Origin: DATFBY01 sp035253585
GTDB lineage: Bacteria > Gemmatimonadota > Gemmatimonadetes > Gemmatimonadales > Gemmatimonadaceae
DNA length: 30,423 bases
Assembly: GCA_035253585.1 (NCBI GenBank)
Contig: DATFBY010000005.1
Location: 1 to 30,423, forward strand
Direction: 5' to 3'
In this document: positions 14,857 through 24,067 of the stretch, piece by piece
Layout: every line of letters begins with the position of its first letter
Position numbering within the stretch: the first letter of the stretch is position 1
Made by a program: the position numbers and the translations under genes
The notes under the pieces: model-generated
Database searches by the model: none
Seen by the model: only the letters and a program-made list of their open reading frames with translations
Told to the model about the DNA's origin: nothing

Positions 14857-15982
14857 TGGCAACGCCGGTCGTCTCGCCGAGTCGGATCGCCGGCAGCTCG
14901 ACACTCACGATCGTTCCGCGCCCAGGCTCCGATTCCAATCGCAGCGCCGCCGGCGCGCTGCCGTTTCCAGCCAGCTGCTCGAGCCGCTCCCTCGTGTTGC
15001 GCAGACCTGTGCCAGTGCCTGACGAGTGACTGGCCGCTCCTAGTCCAGGTCCGTCGTCTCGAACCGTCACCAGGAGACGTCCGTCCTGCACCGCCGCGCT
15101 CACCTCTACAATGCCCGCCGTCGACACCACGGAGATTCCATGCCGCACCGCGTTCTCGACCAAGGGCTGAAGCAGCAGCGGTGGAACTAGACAGTCGAGC
15201 GCCTCCGGTGTCGCATGCACCTCCGCGCGCAGCCGATCCCGAAACCGGCCTTCCTCGATCGCCAGATAGTCCTTGACCATCTCCAGCTCGTCCGCCAGCG
15301 GAATCTGCAGCTGCGCCGTCGAGGTCTGCACTCTATGGAAGAGGCTGCCCAGGTGATCGAGCAGCGCGTCGGCATCATCGCTGCGTCCGGAACGCCACAG
15401 CTGTCCGATCGTGTGCAGCGCGTTGAAGAGGAAATGCGGTCTGATCTGCGCGTTGAGCGCCTGAAGTCGCGCTCGCGCGAGCTGCCCTTCGACCTTGGCC
15501 AGACGCAGCTCTCGCTCGCGCATCGCGCGGTAGTATTGCGCCCCTTCCGTGATGGCCAGGATAGCGCCGTAAATCAGCAGAGCGACGTGAAACCGAAGCG
15601 TCGCCCAGAGCGCTCCCTGCCGAATCAGCGCATCGAGTCCGTCGAAGCGCCCCATCGTGATCCAGTAGCCGAGCACCACCAGCACGTTGGCGGCGAATGC
15701 GAGTACGGGGGCCGCGGCCAGATGCACCAGCACGTTGCGGGGAGACCGCCGGCTGATCGGAAAGCGCATTGTGAGCGCGATGACGATCAGCGTCACCGGG
15801 ATCCACGGGACGCACTGGATCAACGCTGCCGTGATCGCGCGCGAAAGCGGTAGCGGGTCCGTATTACGTACCGCCGAGCCTAACGAGGCTTGGGCGCCGA
15901 TGACCACCGCGACGAACAGCCAGGCCGCGCTCACCCAGAGCGCGACACGTCGCGCGCGCCATGCGCCAGCAAGAACGGTCAC
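14849..15982 (-). CDS. LytS/YehU-type sensor histidine kinase (His_kinase PF06580)
   Basis: Membrane kinase of 377 residues. Four hydrophobic segments lie at about 14-32, 48-71, 84-104 and 126-145, with no large periplasmic domain. A short coiled coil (RERELRLAKVEGQLARARLQ) leads to the phospho-acceptor H183 in NAQIRPHFLFNALH. The ATPase domain has an N box (LLLQPLVENAVRHG) and G boxes (RDDGPGLG, GTGTGLRNTRERL). The start is GTG at 15982, overlapping the stop of the DUF5916 gene by 4 bp (GTGA); its own stop overlaps the response-regulator start. With so little exposed outside the membrane, it may sense a lipid, a membrane partner or a small ligand within the bilayer. Confidence 0.94.
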   Translation of the reverse strand: MTVLAGAWRARRVALWVSAAWLFVAVVIGAQASLGSAVRNTDPLPLSRAITAALIQCVPWIPVTLIVIALTMRFPISRRSPRNVLVHLAAAPVLAFAANVLVVLGYWITMGRFDGLDALIRQGALWATLRFHVALLIYGAILAITEGAQYYRAMRERELRLAKVEGQLARARLQALNAQIRPHFLFNALHTIGQLWRSGRSDDADALLDHLGSLFHRVQTSTAQLQIPLADELEMVKDYLAIEEGRFRDRLRAEVHATPEALDCLVPPLLLQPLVENAVRHGISVVSTAGIVEVSAAVQDGRLLVTVRDDGPGLGAASHSSGTGTGLRNTRERLEQLAGNGSAPAALRLESEPGRGTIVSVELPAIRLGETTGVANV

Positions 15983-18219
15983 ATCCGGAATGTATGCGTA
16001 TACTTGACCATCAACGAGCGCGACATGGAGCGAGGCAGCCGCGGCTCACCCGGCTCTGGGAGCCGATCGGTCGTCAGGCCTTCGTCGTATACGACCCAGA
16101 GGTCCGTTCCCTCCGCGAAGTTGTATCGCGCGCGGAGATTCACGTTCACACGCTGTGTCGTGGAGTTGTATTGCACGAACGCATTCGCCGACGCGCGCGC
16201 ATCGAGCGTGGCTCCGATGCGCAACCGTGCGAGGTGAATATTGGCCTTCTCGTCGCGGTCGTCGAAGCGCAAGACACTCACCTGATAGGTGCCGCCGAGC
16301 TCCAGATGGCGCGAGAGGTTCCACGTCGGCGAGAGGATGACCTGTGCCCGCGTGCCGTCGAAGTAGGTGCCGGCGCGCGCGTCCATCGTCGTGCGCAGCC
16401 GTCGCCCCTGCGGCATCTGCAGCACGAGCTGGAGATCGGCGAACGTGTAGCTGCCGGCGGGAATCGTCGCCGTGCGGCCGATCGGAAAGGCCGTAAGTAC
16501 ATCCTCGTGAAAGACCTTCGGCTCTATCCAGCCCCCGCCACCCGCCTTGGTATCCCACTGCACCCACACCGCGTACTGTGCCGACTCGAGCTTCCCGTCG
16601 GAATTGCGCCAGGTCGAGAACGCCAACGCTCCCGGATAAACGCGCCTCAGCGTCTTGTGACTGTCGGTGAAGATGAACCAGTTGCCGAACGCGTTTGCGG
16701 TGGTGAAGTCGGAGCGCTGGAGGAAGCCGAGCTCCGGCTGGAAGTCCGCGCCGGCGCGGGAGTACGTCACCGAGTACTGCAGGCCTCGACCGACTCGACG
16801 CTCGTACTGCGCGTGGAGCTGGCTGTGTCTGGCGAACGCGCCACCGAAGCGATCCTCGCCCGACGTCGTGCCGGCCCACTTCAGCGTGAGGTACTCGTCT
16901 CCTCGAACGCGAACGACGGCATCGGCGCCGAGTGCGTAGTTGTCTTCCACACCGTCGCTTCGCGACGTCAGGAGGAAACCGGCGGTGGAATACGGATTCA
17001 GGATGCCGCGCCGGAAGCGCATGGCGCCGAACGTCTCGCCTTGAACCTCGTCCAGATCCTCGGTGCGCATGCCGAGGAGGCCGACGTCCCACGCGCCGGC
17101 GCGACCGACCAGACGCACGCCGCCTAACACTGGAACCGGCGATCCATCGTCGGTCAACCCGATCCTCCGCGAGTGGAAGAGCCGCGTGCCGCTGGCCATC
17201 GTGAAGTCGAAAACGCCGCTCCCTTCCTGGAAGAAGCGGCGCTTCTCCGGGAAGAAGAGTGAGAAGCGGTCGAGATTCACCTGCTGGTCGTCCGCTTCAA
17301 CCTGCGCGAAGTCGGTGTTGGTGGTGACATCCAGCGTGAGGCGGCTGGTGAGCGCGTATCGAAGATCGACGCCGACTTCACGCGAGCGGTCGCGGTCGAG
17401 CGCGTAGTCGGTGGCCTTCGCCGTCAGGCGCTGGCGCTGCTCCACACCCGTGAGCGCATACGGAGTGATGTAGAGCGGACGCGAGCTTCGCACGTCGGTG
17501 AGCACCACGTCTTGCGCCACCGATGGCTGCCGGAACTGGAGCCGTGGGTCGATCGCCGGGAACGTAACGCGCTCGTTGAGTCGTGAGACCAGTCGCGTGA
17601 CAGTGAGTCCCATCACCGCCTGTCCACCGTCGGCTCGAAATCCGATGCTCGAGAACGGAATGCGAACCTCGGCGAACCACCCCTCGGCGGTCACCCGTGT
17701 TTTCGCATCCCAGAATGTGTCCCAGCTGTCGTTCTGCGTGTTGCCGTCGTCGGAGAGGAGGATGTCGAACCGAATTCCGCCTGGCGTGGTGCCGAACCAC
17801 TTCGCGTTCTTGTTGTCGTTGAACGGATCGATGTAGATGGCGAACGCATCATCGCCGTTCCATCGGTCGCGGTACAGCGAGTTGATGCGGATGCCGTCGG
17901 GGTCGGTATCGTAGAACCAGCCGGCGGCATAGAAGTATTGGTCGTCGTACGCGACGCGAATCTCCGATCGTTGGGTTGGCTGGCCTCGGAAAACCGGTGT
18001 GTAGAGCGTGAGTGGAAGCACCGGAATCTGCTGCCAGGCCGACTCGTCGGGCATCCCGTCGATGACGACGCTCGCCGGTAGCCGCGTGAGCTGGAGCGGA
18101 CCGTCTGGAGGGTTCGACGAGCCTATTGACTGGCCGCGCCCTGACACCGTAATCAGAGAGAGGAAGGTGGCTGTCGTGGTGGCGGTTAGCAGCCAACGGA
18201 CGCGGGGGGCGGTCGACAT
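15979..18219 (-). CDS. DUF5916 outer-membrane protein with N-terminal CBM9-like domain
   Basis: Protein of 746 residues with a signal peptide (about 1-30, ending GRGQ). The N-terminal domain (about 40-225) is CBM9-like: IDGMPDESAWQQIPVLPL, RVAYDDQYFYAAGWFYDTDP, DDAFAIYIDPFND and WFAEVRIPFSSIGF. The rest matches DUF5916, with the block LTLDVTTNTDFAQVEADDQQVNLDRFSLFFPEKRRFFQEGSGVF and a long series of amphipathic strands. It ends SLMVKYTHTFRM, consistent with a beta-barrel end. The family probably forms an outer-membrane barrel that handles or binds carbohydrate or other extracellular ligands; function is unproven. It is the first gene of a three-gene operon with a kinase and a regulator, coupled by a 4-bp overlap. 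The intergenic region upstream is shared with the lacI operon. Confidence 0.9.
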   Translation of the reverse strand: MSTAPRVRWLLTATTTATFLSLITVSGRGQSIGSSNPPDGPLQLTRLPASVVIDGMPDESAWQQIPVLPLTLYTPVFRGQPTQRSEIRVAYDDQYFYAAGWFYDTDPDGIRINSLYRDRWNGDDAFAIYIDPFNDNKNAKWFGTTPGGIRFDILLSDDGNTQNDSWDTFWDAKTRVTAEGWFAEVRIPFSSIGFRADGGQAVMGLTVTRLVSRLNERVTFPAIDPRLQFRQPSVAQDVVLTDVRSSRPLYITPYALTGVEQRQRLTAKATDYALDRDRSREVGVDLRYALTSRLTLDVTTNTDFAQVEADDQQVNLDRFSLFFPEKRRFFQEGSGVFDFTMASGTRLFHSRRIGLTDDGSPVPVLGGVRLVGRAGAWDVGLLGMRTEDLDEVQGETFGAMRFRRGILNPYSTAGFLLTSRSDGVEDNYALGADAVVRVRGDEYLTLKWAGTTSGEDRFGGAFARHSQLHAQYERRVGRGLQYSVTYSRAGADFQPELGFLQRSDFTTANAFGNWFIFTDSHKTLRRVYPGALAFSTWRNSDGKLESAQYAVWVQWDTKAGGGGWIEPKVFHEDVLTAFPIGRTATIPAGSYTFADLQLVLQMPQGRRLRTTMDARAGTYFDGTRAQVILSPTWNLSRHLELGGTYQVSVLRFDDRDEKANIHLARLRIGATLDARASANAFVQYNSTTQRVNVNLRARYNFAEGTDLWVVYDEGLTTDRLPEPGEPRLPRSMSRSLMVKYTHTFRM

Positions 18220-18330
18220 GGCGGATTTCGCGGGGTGGTTTCCCGCTACAACGCCCCTTCGAGCGACTCTCCGGCAAGCAGGAATCGACGAAGTGAGGAA
18301 AGCGCACGTCGAACGGCCTGGGTCGCGGGA

Positions 18331-18339
18331 CGGTTACAT
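18331..18339. promoter_or_regulatory. Isolated LacI-operator half site
   Basis: CGGTTACAT here is identical to the right half of the palindrome 92 bp away at 18427-18435. The left half is not conserved (GCGGGAC precedes it). It lies 112 bp upstream of the DUF5916 start. It may be a weak auxiliary operator, or chance; the identical 9-mer in a GC-rich gap is suggestive only. Confidence 0.35.
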
Positions 18340-18400
18340 GCGAGATACTACCGGCCAGATGTCCTAGGCCCCAGCGCAGGCGTCCTCGGCCCCTGGGCTC

Positions 18401-18435
18401 TTGACAACGAAAGCGAAAAATGTAAACGGTTACAT
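18401..18435 (+). promoter_or_regulatory. Promoter and LacI-family operator of the glucan-utilisation operon
   Basis: The operator is ATGTAAACGGTTACAT (18420-18435), a 16-bp palindrome with one mismatch in each half and a central CG. This is the classic form for LacI/GalR repressors. TTGACA (18401-18406), a perfect -35 box, lies just upstream. The best -10 at normal spacing is TAAACG (18423-18428, 16-nt spacer), a weak match inside the operator, so bound repressor would block polymerase. It is 88 bp before the LacI gene, implying autoregulation and control of the downstream genes. Confidence 0.75.
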
Positions 18436-18523
18436 ACGCTGCCAGCCCCCCTCGGCGGCGCGACCCGCCGACCGCCGATGGTCGGGCTGATCCACTTCCT
18501 GACCCGCACACGCCCAACGCGCG

Positions 18524-19537
18524 ATGGTCACGATCAAGGATGTGGCACGGGAAGCCGGCGTCTCGGTCGCCACAGTCTCGCGAGTCTACAACGACAGCGA
18601 GCTGGTGAGCGAGCACACGCGCCGGCACGTCAAAGAAGTCGGCACCCGACTCCGCTATTCGCCCAACCGCACCGCCCGCTCGCTCACGACCGCCAAGAGC
18701 AACTCCATCGGCGTTCTCCTCCCCGACATCTACGGGGAATTCTTCTCCGAAGTCATCCGCGGCATCGACGAATCCGCGCAAGCGCGCGACTATCACATCC
18801 TCGTTTCCAGCTCGCACGCCGCCACGGCCGAGATCGACGTCGCGCTACGCGCGATGCGCGGCCGCGTCGATGGTCTCATCCTGATGTGGCCGACCAACGA
18901 CGCCGAGCTGGTGCTGCCAAGCCTGCCTGACGGGTTTCCAGTGGTGCTGCTCAACAGCGCCAACGACGACGGTGCATTCGACTCGCTCACCATCGACAAC
19001 TACTCGGGTGCGCACGCGATGGTCACCCATCTCATTGGGCTCGGTCATCGCAAGATCGCCATGATCCAGGGCGCCGCCGGCAATCACGACGCGTCCGAGC
19101 GACTGCGCGGATACCGCGCGGCGCTGCGTGATGCCGGACTCCGAGCGCTCCCCGAGTGGGAGCTCCCCGGCGATTTCAGCGAATCGTCAGGGTGGGTGGC
19201 GACGATGGCGCTCATCGAGCGCTGGGCGCGACCGACTGCCATCTTCGCCGCGAACGACGCCATGGCGATCGGCGCCATGAGCGCACTCGGCGAGAAGGGT
19301 CTGCGCGTGCCTGACGACATGGCCGTCGCCGGCTTCGACGACATTCCTATGGCGCGCTACATGAACCCGCCGCTCTCCTCCGTGCACGTGGAGATCGCGG
19401 CGCTCGGTACGCAAGCCACGCAAATGCTGCTCGATCGCATCGAGCAGAAGGCCGCAGATCGGCAACATCGGACTTTACCCACCCGGCTGGTGATCCGGAG
19501 CTCGTGCGGCGGGAGCTTCTCCCTCGACGAGCCGTAG
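18524..19537 (+). CDS. LacI-family transcriptional regulator
   Basis: Sugar-responsive DNA-binding protein of 337 residues. The N-terminal helix-turn-helix and hinge are canonical (TIKDVAREAGVSVATVSRVYN, 3-23; YSPNRTARSL, 45-54). The periplasmic-binding-protein-like effector domain follows (IGVLLPDIYGEFFSEVIRGIDE, FDSLTIDNYSGAHAMVTHLIGLGHRKIAMIQG, PTAIFAANDAMAIGAMSALGEKGLRVPDDMAVAGFDDIPMARYMNPPLSSV). It probably represses the operon it heads and releases on binding a sugar from the pathway. Only 51 bp separate it from the TonB-receptor gene. No good ribosome-binding site precedes the ATG at 18524, which may keep repressor levels low. Confidence 0.95.
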   Translation: MVTIKDVAREAGVSVATVSRVYNDSELVSEHTRRHVKEVGTRLRYSPNRTARSLTTAKSNSIGVLLPDIYGEFFSEVIRGIDESAQARDYHILVSSSHAATAEIDVALRAMRGRVDGLILMWPTNDAELVLPSLPDGFPVVLLNSANDDGAFDSLTIDNYSGAHAMVTHLIGLGHRKIAMIQGAAGNHDASERLRGYRAALRDAGLRALPEWELPGDFSESSGWVATMALIERWARPTAIFAANDAMAIGAMSALGEKGLRVPDDMAVAGFDDIPMARYMNPPLSSVHVEIAALGTQATQMLLDRIEQKAADRQHRTLPTRLVIRSSCGGSFSLDEP

Positions 19538-19588
19538 GATCACGCGCCGGAACCGCACTACCCGCAGTCACAGGAGGAGGCAGGCACC

Positions 19589-22555
19589 ATGACCGTCACA
19601 GAGGTAGGAAGGTCGCTCACCACCGCGCTGCTCTTTCTCGTGCTCGCGGCATCGAGCGTCGTCGTGCCGTCCGATGCCATGGCGCAAACGACCGTTGGGA
19701 ACATCCGCGGCTACGTGCGCAGCCAAGGCGGCGAGGCGGTCGGTGATGCGCAGGTGTCCGCGCGCAACCTCCAGACGAACCGGTCGCGCGGCACGATCTC
19801 TCAGGCGTCAGGCTTTTACTACCTCGGCGGACTCGAGCCGGGGCAGTACGAGCTGACCGTGCGTCGCGTGGGGATGGCGCAGCAGACGCTCCCCGTGCGG
19901 CTGCTCATCGGCCAGACGCTCGATCTCAACTTCCAGTTGGGCGAAGCGCCCGTCACCCTGGCCGGCGTCGAGACGATCGCCGAGCAGGGGGTGGAGACAC
20001 GCACATCGGAAGTGGCAACGAACCTCGATGAGCGGCAAGTCGAGCAGCTGCCGGTCGCGGATCGAAACTTCCTCGCCTTGTCGGCATTGGCACCGGGCGT
20101 GACGATCCAGGGCGAGCGGCTCGATGACACGCGGAAAACTTTCTCCGTCGGCGCGCAAGGAGCGGAGCAGGTCAACCTGTTCATCGATGGCGCCACGTAC
20201 AAGAACGACCTGATCAAAGGCGGAGTCGCCGGACAGGATGCGAGCCGCGGCAATCCGTTCCCGATGAACGCGGTGCAGGAATTCCGCATTCTGACGCAGA
20301 ACTACAAAGCGGAATATCAGAAGGCATCGAGCGGCATCATCACGGCCAGAACGAAGTCGGGCGGCACGGAGTGGGAGGGAACCGCTTTCTATACGTTCCT
20401 GAACAAGGATCTCGTCGCCCTGAACGATTTCCAGCGCCGTGATCGAGCCGGCAATCCGAACTTCACGCGTCCGAACTACGAGCGTCAGCAGTTTGGATTC
20501 AGTGCCGGTGGCCCGATCGTGAATCGTCTACGGTTCTTCGGCTCGTACGAGCGGAACAACCAGGATCGCACCAGACGAGTGGAGATCGTTCCACCTTTCC
20601 CCGCGGGACAGTTCCCGGCGCTCGACACCGTGAACTTCCTCGCCCGCAACGGCGAATTTCAGGTGCCGTTCCACTCCGATCTCGGCTTTGCGAAGCTGAG
20701 CTTCGATCACACTCCCACTTCCACCTTCGAGCTCAGCTACAACCATCGTCGCGAGGACGACGAGCGCGACTTCGGCGCACTGCAGGCGCGCGAGGTGGGA
20801 AACAAGTTCCACAATACGGTGAACACCGGCATCCTCAAGCACACGCTGTCGCGAGGGATGTGGCTGAACGAAGCGACCGTGAGCTTCCAGCGATACCGAT
20901 TCGATCCAGAGCCACTCGAGCCCGGCCCGGTGAATCGCTTTTACGGCTTTGGATGTTGCGCCGAGATCGGCAGCAATCTCTCGAATCAGGACTTCACGCA
21001 GAAGCGGCTCTCGGTGCGCAACGATGTGACGTACTCCGGATTCCAGGCTTGGGGCGAGCACGTCTTCAAGTTTGGCGCGAACGTGGATTTTCTGAACTAC
21101 GACGTCATCAAGCGGAATAGCGAGACTCCTCGATTCGTGTACGAGCCGTGGTTCCCTCACGACTCCATCGGCTTCTCGATTCCGCATCGCGTCGAATTCC
21201 AAACGGGCGACCCGAACTTCAGCGACAACAACTCACAGCTCGGCGCGTACATTCAGGATGACTGGAGCCCGACGAAACAGCTCACGCTGAACCTGGGCGT
21301 TCGCTGGGACTACGAATCCGGGATGATGAATTACGACTACGAGACGCCCAGCGCCGTGCGCGACTCGATCAGCAAGTACCGGGATTCGCTGTTCATACCA
21401 CTGGACGAGGATCGCTACTTCACCGACGGTAACGATCGCGATCGATACCTGACGGCATTCCAACCACGGGTGGGTTTCTCGTACGCCATCGATCGTGACG
21501 GCCGGACGACGCTGTTTGGCGGTTGGGGTCTTTTCATCGATCGCACGCTGTACGATCAGGCGCTGGAGGAACAGTTCGCGTTGCAACATCCGGCGTACAC
21601 GATCTTCTTCGCGCCACCGGGAACTACACCGGGGCCCGGGCAAGTCGCCTGGGATGAGCGGTACTTGAGAGAAGGGAAAACCGCACTCGATCAATTGGTC
21701 GCAACCCGTCAGGCGAACACCCCGGAGGCGAAGCTGCTGCCTAACGACTTACGGCCGCCGAAGTCGCAGCAGTTCTCGGCCGGCATTCGGCAGCTCGTCG
21801 GCAACTTTGCGCTCGAGGCGGCCTATACCGGCGTGCGGAGCAAGAACGTGTTCACCTTCTATTGGGCGAACATGAACTTCGTCTGTCCGGAGCGCTCGTT
21901 CTCGGTTCCGGACTGCTTCCGCAATCGCCGCGTGCCCGGTTTCAGCGTAATACTCTTCGCGCACGATGCCGGAAAGACGTGGTACGATGCGCTCCAGCTG
22001 AAGGTCGATCGGCGCTTCCAGCCGGGCAACATCATTGGATGGGGCGGCGGCCTCGCCTACACATTGGCCAAGCGACAGACGGAAGGCTTCAACGACGACT
22101 TCAGCTTCCCGAATCCGGTCGACTATCCCAAGCAGGTTCGGAACGACGAGCGTCACCGGGTCGTGCTGCACTGGCTCACCGAATCGCGGTACGCGTGGGG
22201 AATCCAGTTCAGCGGTCTCATCACGCTCGGCAGCGGCGTGCCGTTCGACGTCGGTGACCGTTTCGCCAACAACTTCCAACCCGGCGCGGGGAGGCCGGAA
22301 AAGCGCTCGTTCATCATTCCGAACGCGTGGGCGTATCGCGTCGTCGATCTGCGGCTACGGAAGGATTTCGTGAATTTCCGTGGTAGCAGCATGGGTGTGA
22401 CGGCCGATCTGTTCAATGCGTTCAACTACAACAATTTTGGCTGCTTCGGGAACCAGATCGATGCGCAGCCGACGTGCGTGATCAGCGATCCGCGCCGGTT
22501 CCAGATCGGCGTGCAGTTCGACTACGCCCGTCGAGTTTCGACGCAGGGCAGGTAA
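19589..22555 (+). CDS. TonB-dependent receptor with carboxypeptidase-regulatory-like N-terminus (Oar-like)
   Basis: Outer-membrane receptor of 988 residues. A signal peptide ends near DAMAQ (residue 33). A carboxypeptidase-regulatory-like sandwich follows (about 36-118: NIRGYVRSQGGEAVGDAQVSARNL, ASGFYYLGGLEPGQYELTVRRVG). The plug comes next (about 135-260: LDERQVEQLPVADRNFLALSALAPGV, VNLFIDGATYKNDL, QEFRILTQNYKAEYQKASSGIITARTKSGG). A long barrel has the typical SQLGAYIQDDWSPTKQLTLNLGVRWDYE, the last-third FQPRVGFSYAIDRDGRTTLFGGWGLF, and the end IGVQFDYARRVSTQGR. It lacks the SusC signatures, and no SusD follows. AGGAGGAGG (19572-19580) lies 8 nt before the ATG. Placed between a LacI regulator and a glucanase, it most likely imports oligosaccharides. 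Confidence 0.94.
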   Translation: MTVTEVGRSLTTALLFLVLAASSVVVPSDAMAQTTVGNIRGYVRSQGGEAVGDAQVSARNLQTNRSRGTISQASGFYYLGGLEPGQYELTVRRVGMAQQTLPVRLLIGQTLDLNFQLGEAPVTLAGVETIAEQGVETRTSEVATNLDERQVEQLPVADRNFLALSALAPGVTIQGERLDDTRKTFSVGAQGAEQVNLFIDGATYKNDLIKGGVAGQDASRGNPFPMNAVQEFRILTQNYKAEYQKASSGIITARTKSGGTEWEGTAFYTFLNKDLVALNDFQRRDRAGNPNFTRPNYERQQFGFSAGGPIVNRLRFFGSYERNNQDRTRRVEIVPPFPAGQFPALDTVNFLARNGEFQVPFHSDLGFAKLSFDHTPTSTFELSYNHRREDDERDFGALQAREVGNKFHNTVNTGILKHTLSRGMWLNEATVSFQRYRFDPEPLEPGPVNRFYGFGCCAEIGSNLSNQDFTQKRLSVRNDVTYSGFQAWGEHVFKFGANVDFLNYDVIKRNSETPRFVYEPWFPHDSIGFSIPHRVEFQTGDPNFSDNNSQLGAYIQDDWSPTKQLTLNLGVRWDYESGMMNYDYETPSAVRDSISKYRDSLFIPLDEDRYFTDGNDRDRYLTAFQPRVGFSYAIDRDGRTTLFGGWGLFIDRTLYDQALEEQFALQHPAYTIFFAPPGTTPGPGQVAWDERYLREGKTALDQLVATRQANTPEAKLLPNDLRPPKSQQFSAGIRQLVGNFALEAAYTGVRSKNVFTFYWANMNFVCPERSFSVPDCFRNRRVPGFSVILFAHDAGKTWYDALQLKVDRRFQPGNIIGWGGGLAYTLAKRQTEGFNDDFSFPNPVDYPKQVRNDERHRVVLHWLTESRYAWGIQFSGLITLGSGVPFDVGDRFANNFQPGAGRPEKRSFIIPNAWAYRVVDLRLRKDFVNFRGSSMGVTADLFNAFNYNNFGCFGNQIDAQPTCVISDPRRFQIGVQFDYARRVSTQGR

Positions 22556-22570
22556 TACGTGAGGTCACGA

Positions 22571-24067
22571 ATGGACGCGCTGGGGCGCGCGCGACGCTCG
22601 TCAGGCACGCCGCCCTGGCCGTCCATTCAGGCGATCGCGAGGGTCGCCATCGGCGCTCTCGCGCTCGTCGCGTCGGTCTCGTGCAAGGCGACCACGAACG
22701 GGACGCAGGTTGAGCCTGAGCTGCACGACTCGCCCCGCGCGGTCGCGTTCCTCGACACGCTCGAGGCGCGGACCTTTCAGTGGTTCTGGGATCTCACCAA
22801 CGCGCGCAACGGACTCGTCCCCGATCGCGCGCCCACCAAGTCTTTCTCCAGCGTCGCCGCGATCGGCTTCGGTCTCACCGCCTATCCGATCGGGGTCGAG
22901 CGTGCGTACATCACGCGCGAGCAAGCGCGCGATCGCACGCTCACGACGCTGCGTTTTCTCTACCAGGCACCACAGGGGCCGGCGGCCAGCGGCATCACCG
23001 GCCATCAGGGCTTCTTCTATCACTTTCTGGACATGGAGACCGGCCACCGATTCGAGCAGGTCGAGCTCTCCACGATCGATACCGCGCTCTTGTTAGGCGG
23101 TGTGCTCTTCTGTCAATCGTACTTCGATCGCAACGATCCCGGCGAGGCGGCAATTCGGGCGTACGCCGACTCCATCTACCGCCGCGTGAATTGGCAATGG
23201 GCGGTACACGTGCCGCCCGTGGTGTCGATGGGTTGGCGTCCCGAAAACGGGTTCATACCGGCCGACTGGCGGGGCTACAACGAAGCGATGCTGCTCTATG
23301 TGCTCGCGCTGGGGTCGCCCACCTATCCGATCGGGCCAGAGGCGTGGACGGAATGGACCCGCACGTATCAGTGGGGGACGTTCCACGATCAGCCGCACGT
23401 GGGCTTCGCGCCGCTCTTCGGGCATCAGTACTCGCACATCTGGATCGATTTCCGCGGCATCAAGGACGCGTACATGCGCGGAAAGGGAATCGACTACTTC
23501 GAGAACTCCCGCAGAGCGACGATCGCGCAGCGCGCGTACGCCATTGCGAATCCGGGCGGCTGGCGCGGCTACAGCTCCCGGATCTGGGGGCTGACGGCAG
23601 TGGACGGTCCCGTGGATCGCAGCTTCACGATCGATGGGCGGCAGCGACGGTTCTACACGTATCGTGCGCGTGGTGCCTCGTTCAACGAAGTGGTGGATGA
23701 CGGCACGCTTGCGCCGACAGCAGCCGGTGGCTCCGTTCCGTTCGCTCCCGAGATCACCATTCCGGCGTTGATCGCGATGCGTGAGACGTACGGCGATGCG
23801 CTCTTCAACAACTACGGGTTCCTCGATTCCTTCAACCCGACGTTCACACTGAACGTGCCGGTGCAACATGGCCGAGTGGTGCCGAACGTAGGGTGGGTAG
23901 ACGGCGACCATTTGGGGATCGATCAAGGCCCCATTCTCATCATGATCGAGAACTACCGGACCGAGCTGGTGTGGCGCTACATGCGGAACAACCCGTACAT
24001 CATCCGGGGTCTGCGGCGCGCGGGCTTCACCGGAGGGTGGCTCGACAGCGCCCCGCCGACACCGTGA
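22571..24067 (+). CDS. Secreted glucoamylase-like glycosidase (PF10091; GH144-like, possible endo-beta-1,2-glucanase)
   Basis: Exported enzyme of 498 residues. The N-terminus carries a hydrophobic segment ending ALVASVSC, a probable though not ideal lipobox, so it is likely a lipoprotein. The (alpha/alpha)6 domain shows the PF10091 hallmarks: RTFQWFWDLTNARNGLVPDRAP, SSVAAIGFGLTAYPIGVERAYITREQA, ELSTIDTALLLGGVLF, LFGHQYSHIWIDFRGIKD, GWRGYSSRIWGLTA and TIPALIAMRETYGDALFNNYGFLDSFN. Characterised relatives in GH144 cut beta-1,2-glucan, so the old name glucoamylase may mislead. The ATG at 22571 (GAGGT 5 nt upstream) is preferred to the in-frame GTG at 22559. It lies 15 bp after the receptor gene, and its stop overlaps the next start (GTGA). 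Confidence 0.9.
   Translation: MDALGRARRSSGTPPWPSIQAIARVAIGALALVASVSCKATTNGTQVEPELHDSPRAVAFLDTLEARTFQWFWDLTNARNGLVPDRAPTKSFSSVAAIGFGLTAYPIGVERAYITREQARDRTLTTLRFLYQAPQGPAASGITGHQGFFYHFLDMETGHRFEQVELSTIDTALLLGGVLFCQSYFDRNDPGEAAIRAYADSIYRRVNWQWAVHVPPVVSMGWRPENGFIPADWRGYNEAMLLYVLALGSPTYPIGPEAWTEWTRTYQWGTFHDQPHVGFAPLFGHQYSHIWIDFRGIKDAYMRGKGIDYFENSRRATIAQRAYAIANPGGWRGYSSRIWGLTAVDGPVDRSFTIDGRQRRFYTYRARGASFNEVVDDGTLAPTAAGGSVPFAPEITIPALIAMRETYGDALFNNYGFLDSFNPTFTLNVPVQHGRVVPNVGWVDGDHLGIDQGPILIMIENYRTELVWRYMRNNPYIIRGLRRAGFTGGWLDSAPPTP

Larger units (their letters stand above)
18220..18523. other. Divergent control region between the DUF5916 operon and the lacI operon
   Basis: 304 bp with no gene. It holds a LacI-type palindrome (18420-18435), a TTGACA box (18401-18406) for the plus strand, and a copy of one operator half (18331-18339) closer to the minus-strand gene. 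I could not identify a clear -10 element for the minus-strand operon. Confidence 0.6.

Noticed and set aside
23893..24063. Upstream extension of the sugar-binding protein by 57 residues
   Set aside because: It lies wholly within the glucanase gene. The GTG at 24064 overlaps the glucanase stop and directly precedes the lipoprotein signal sequence.
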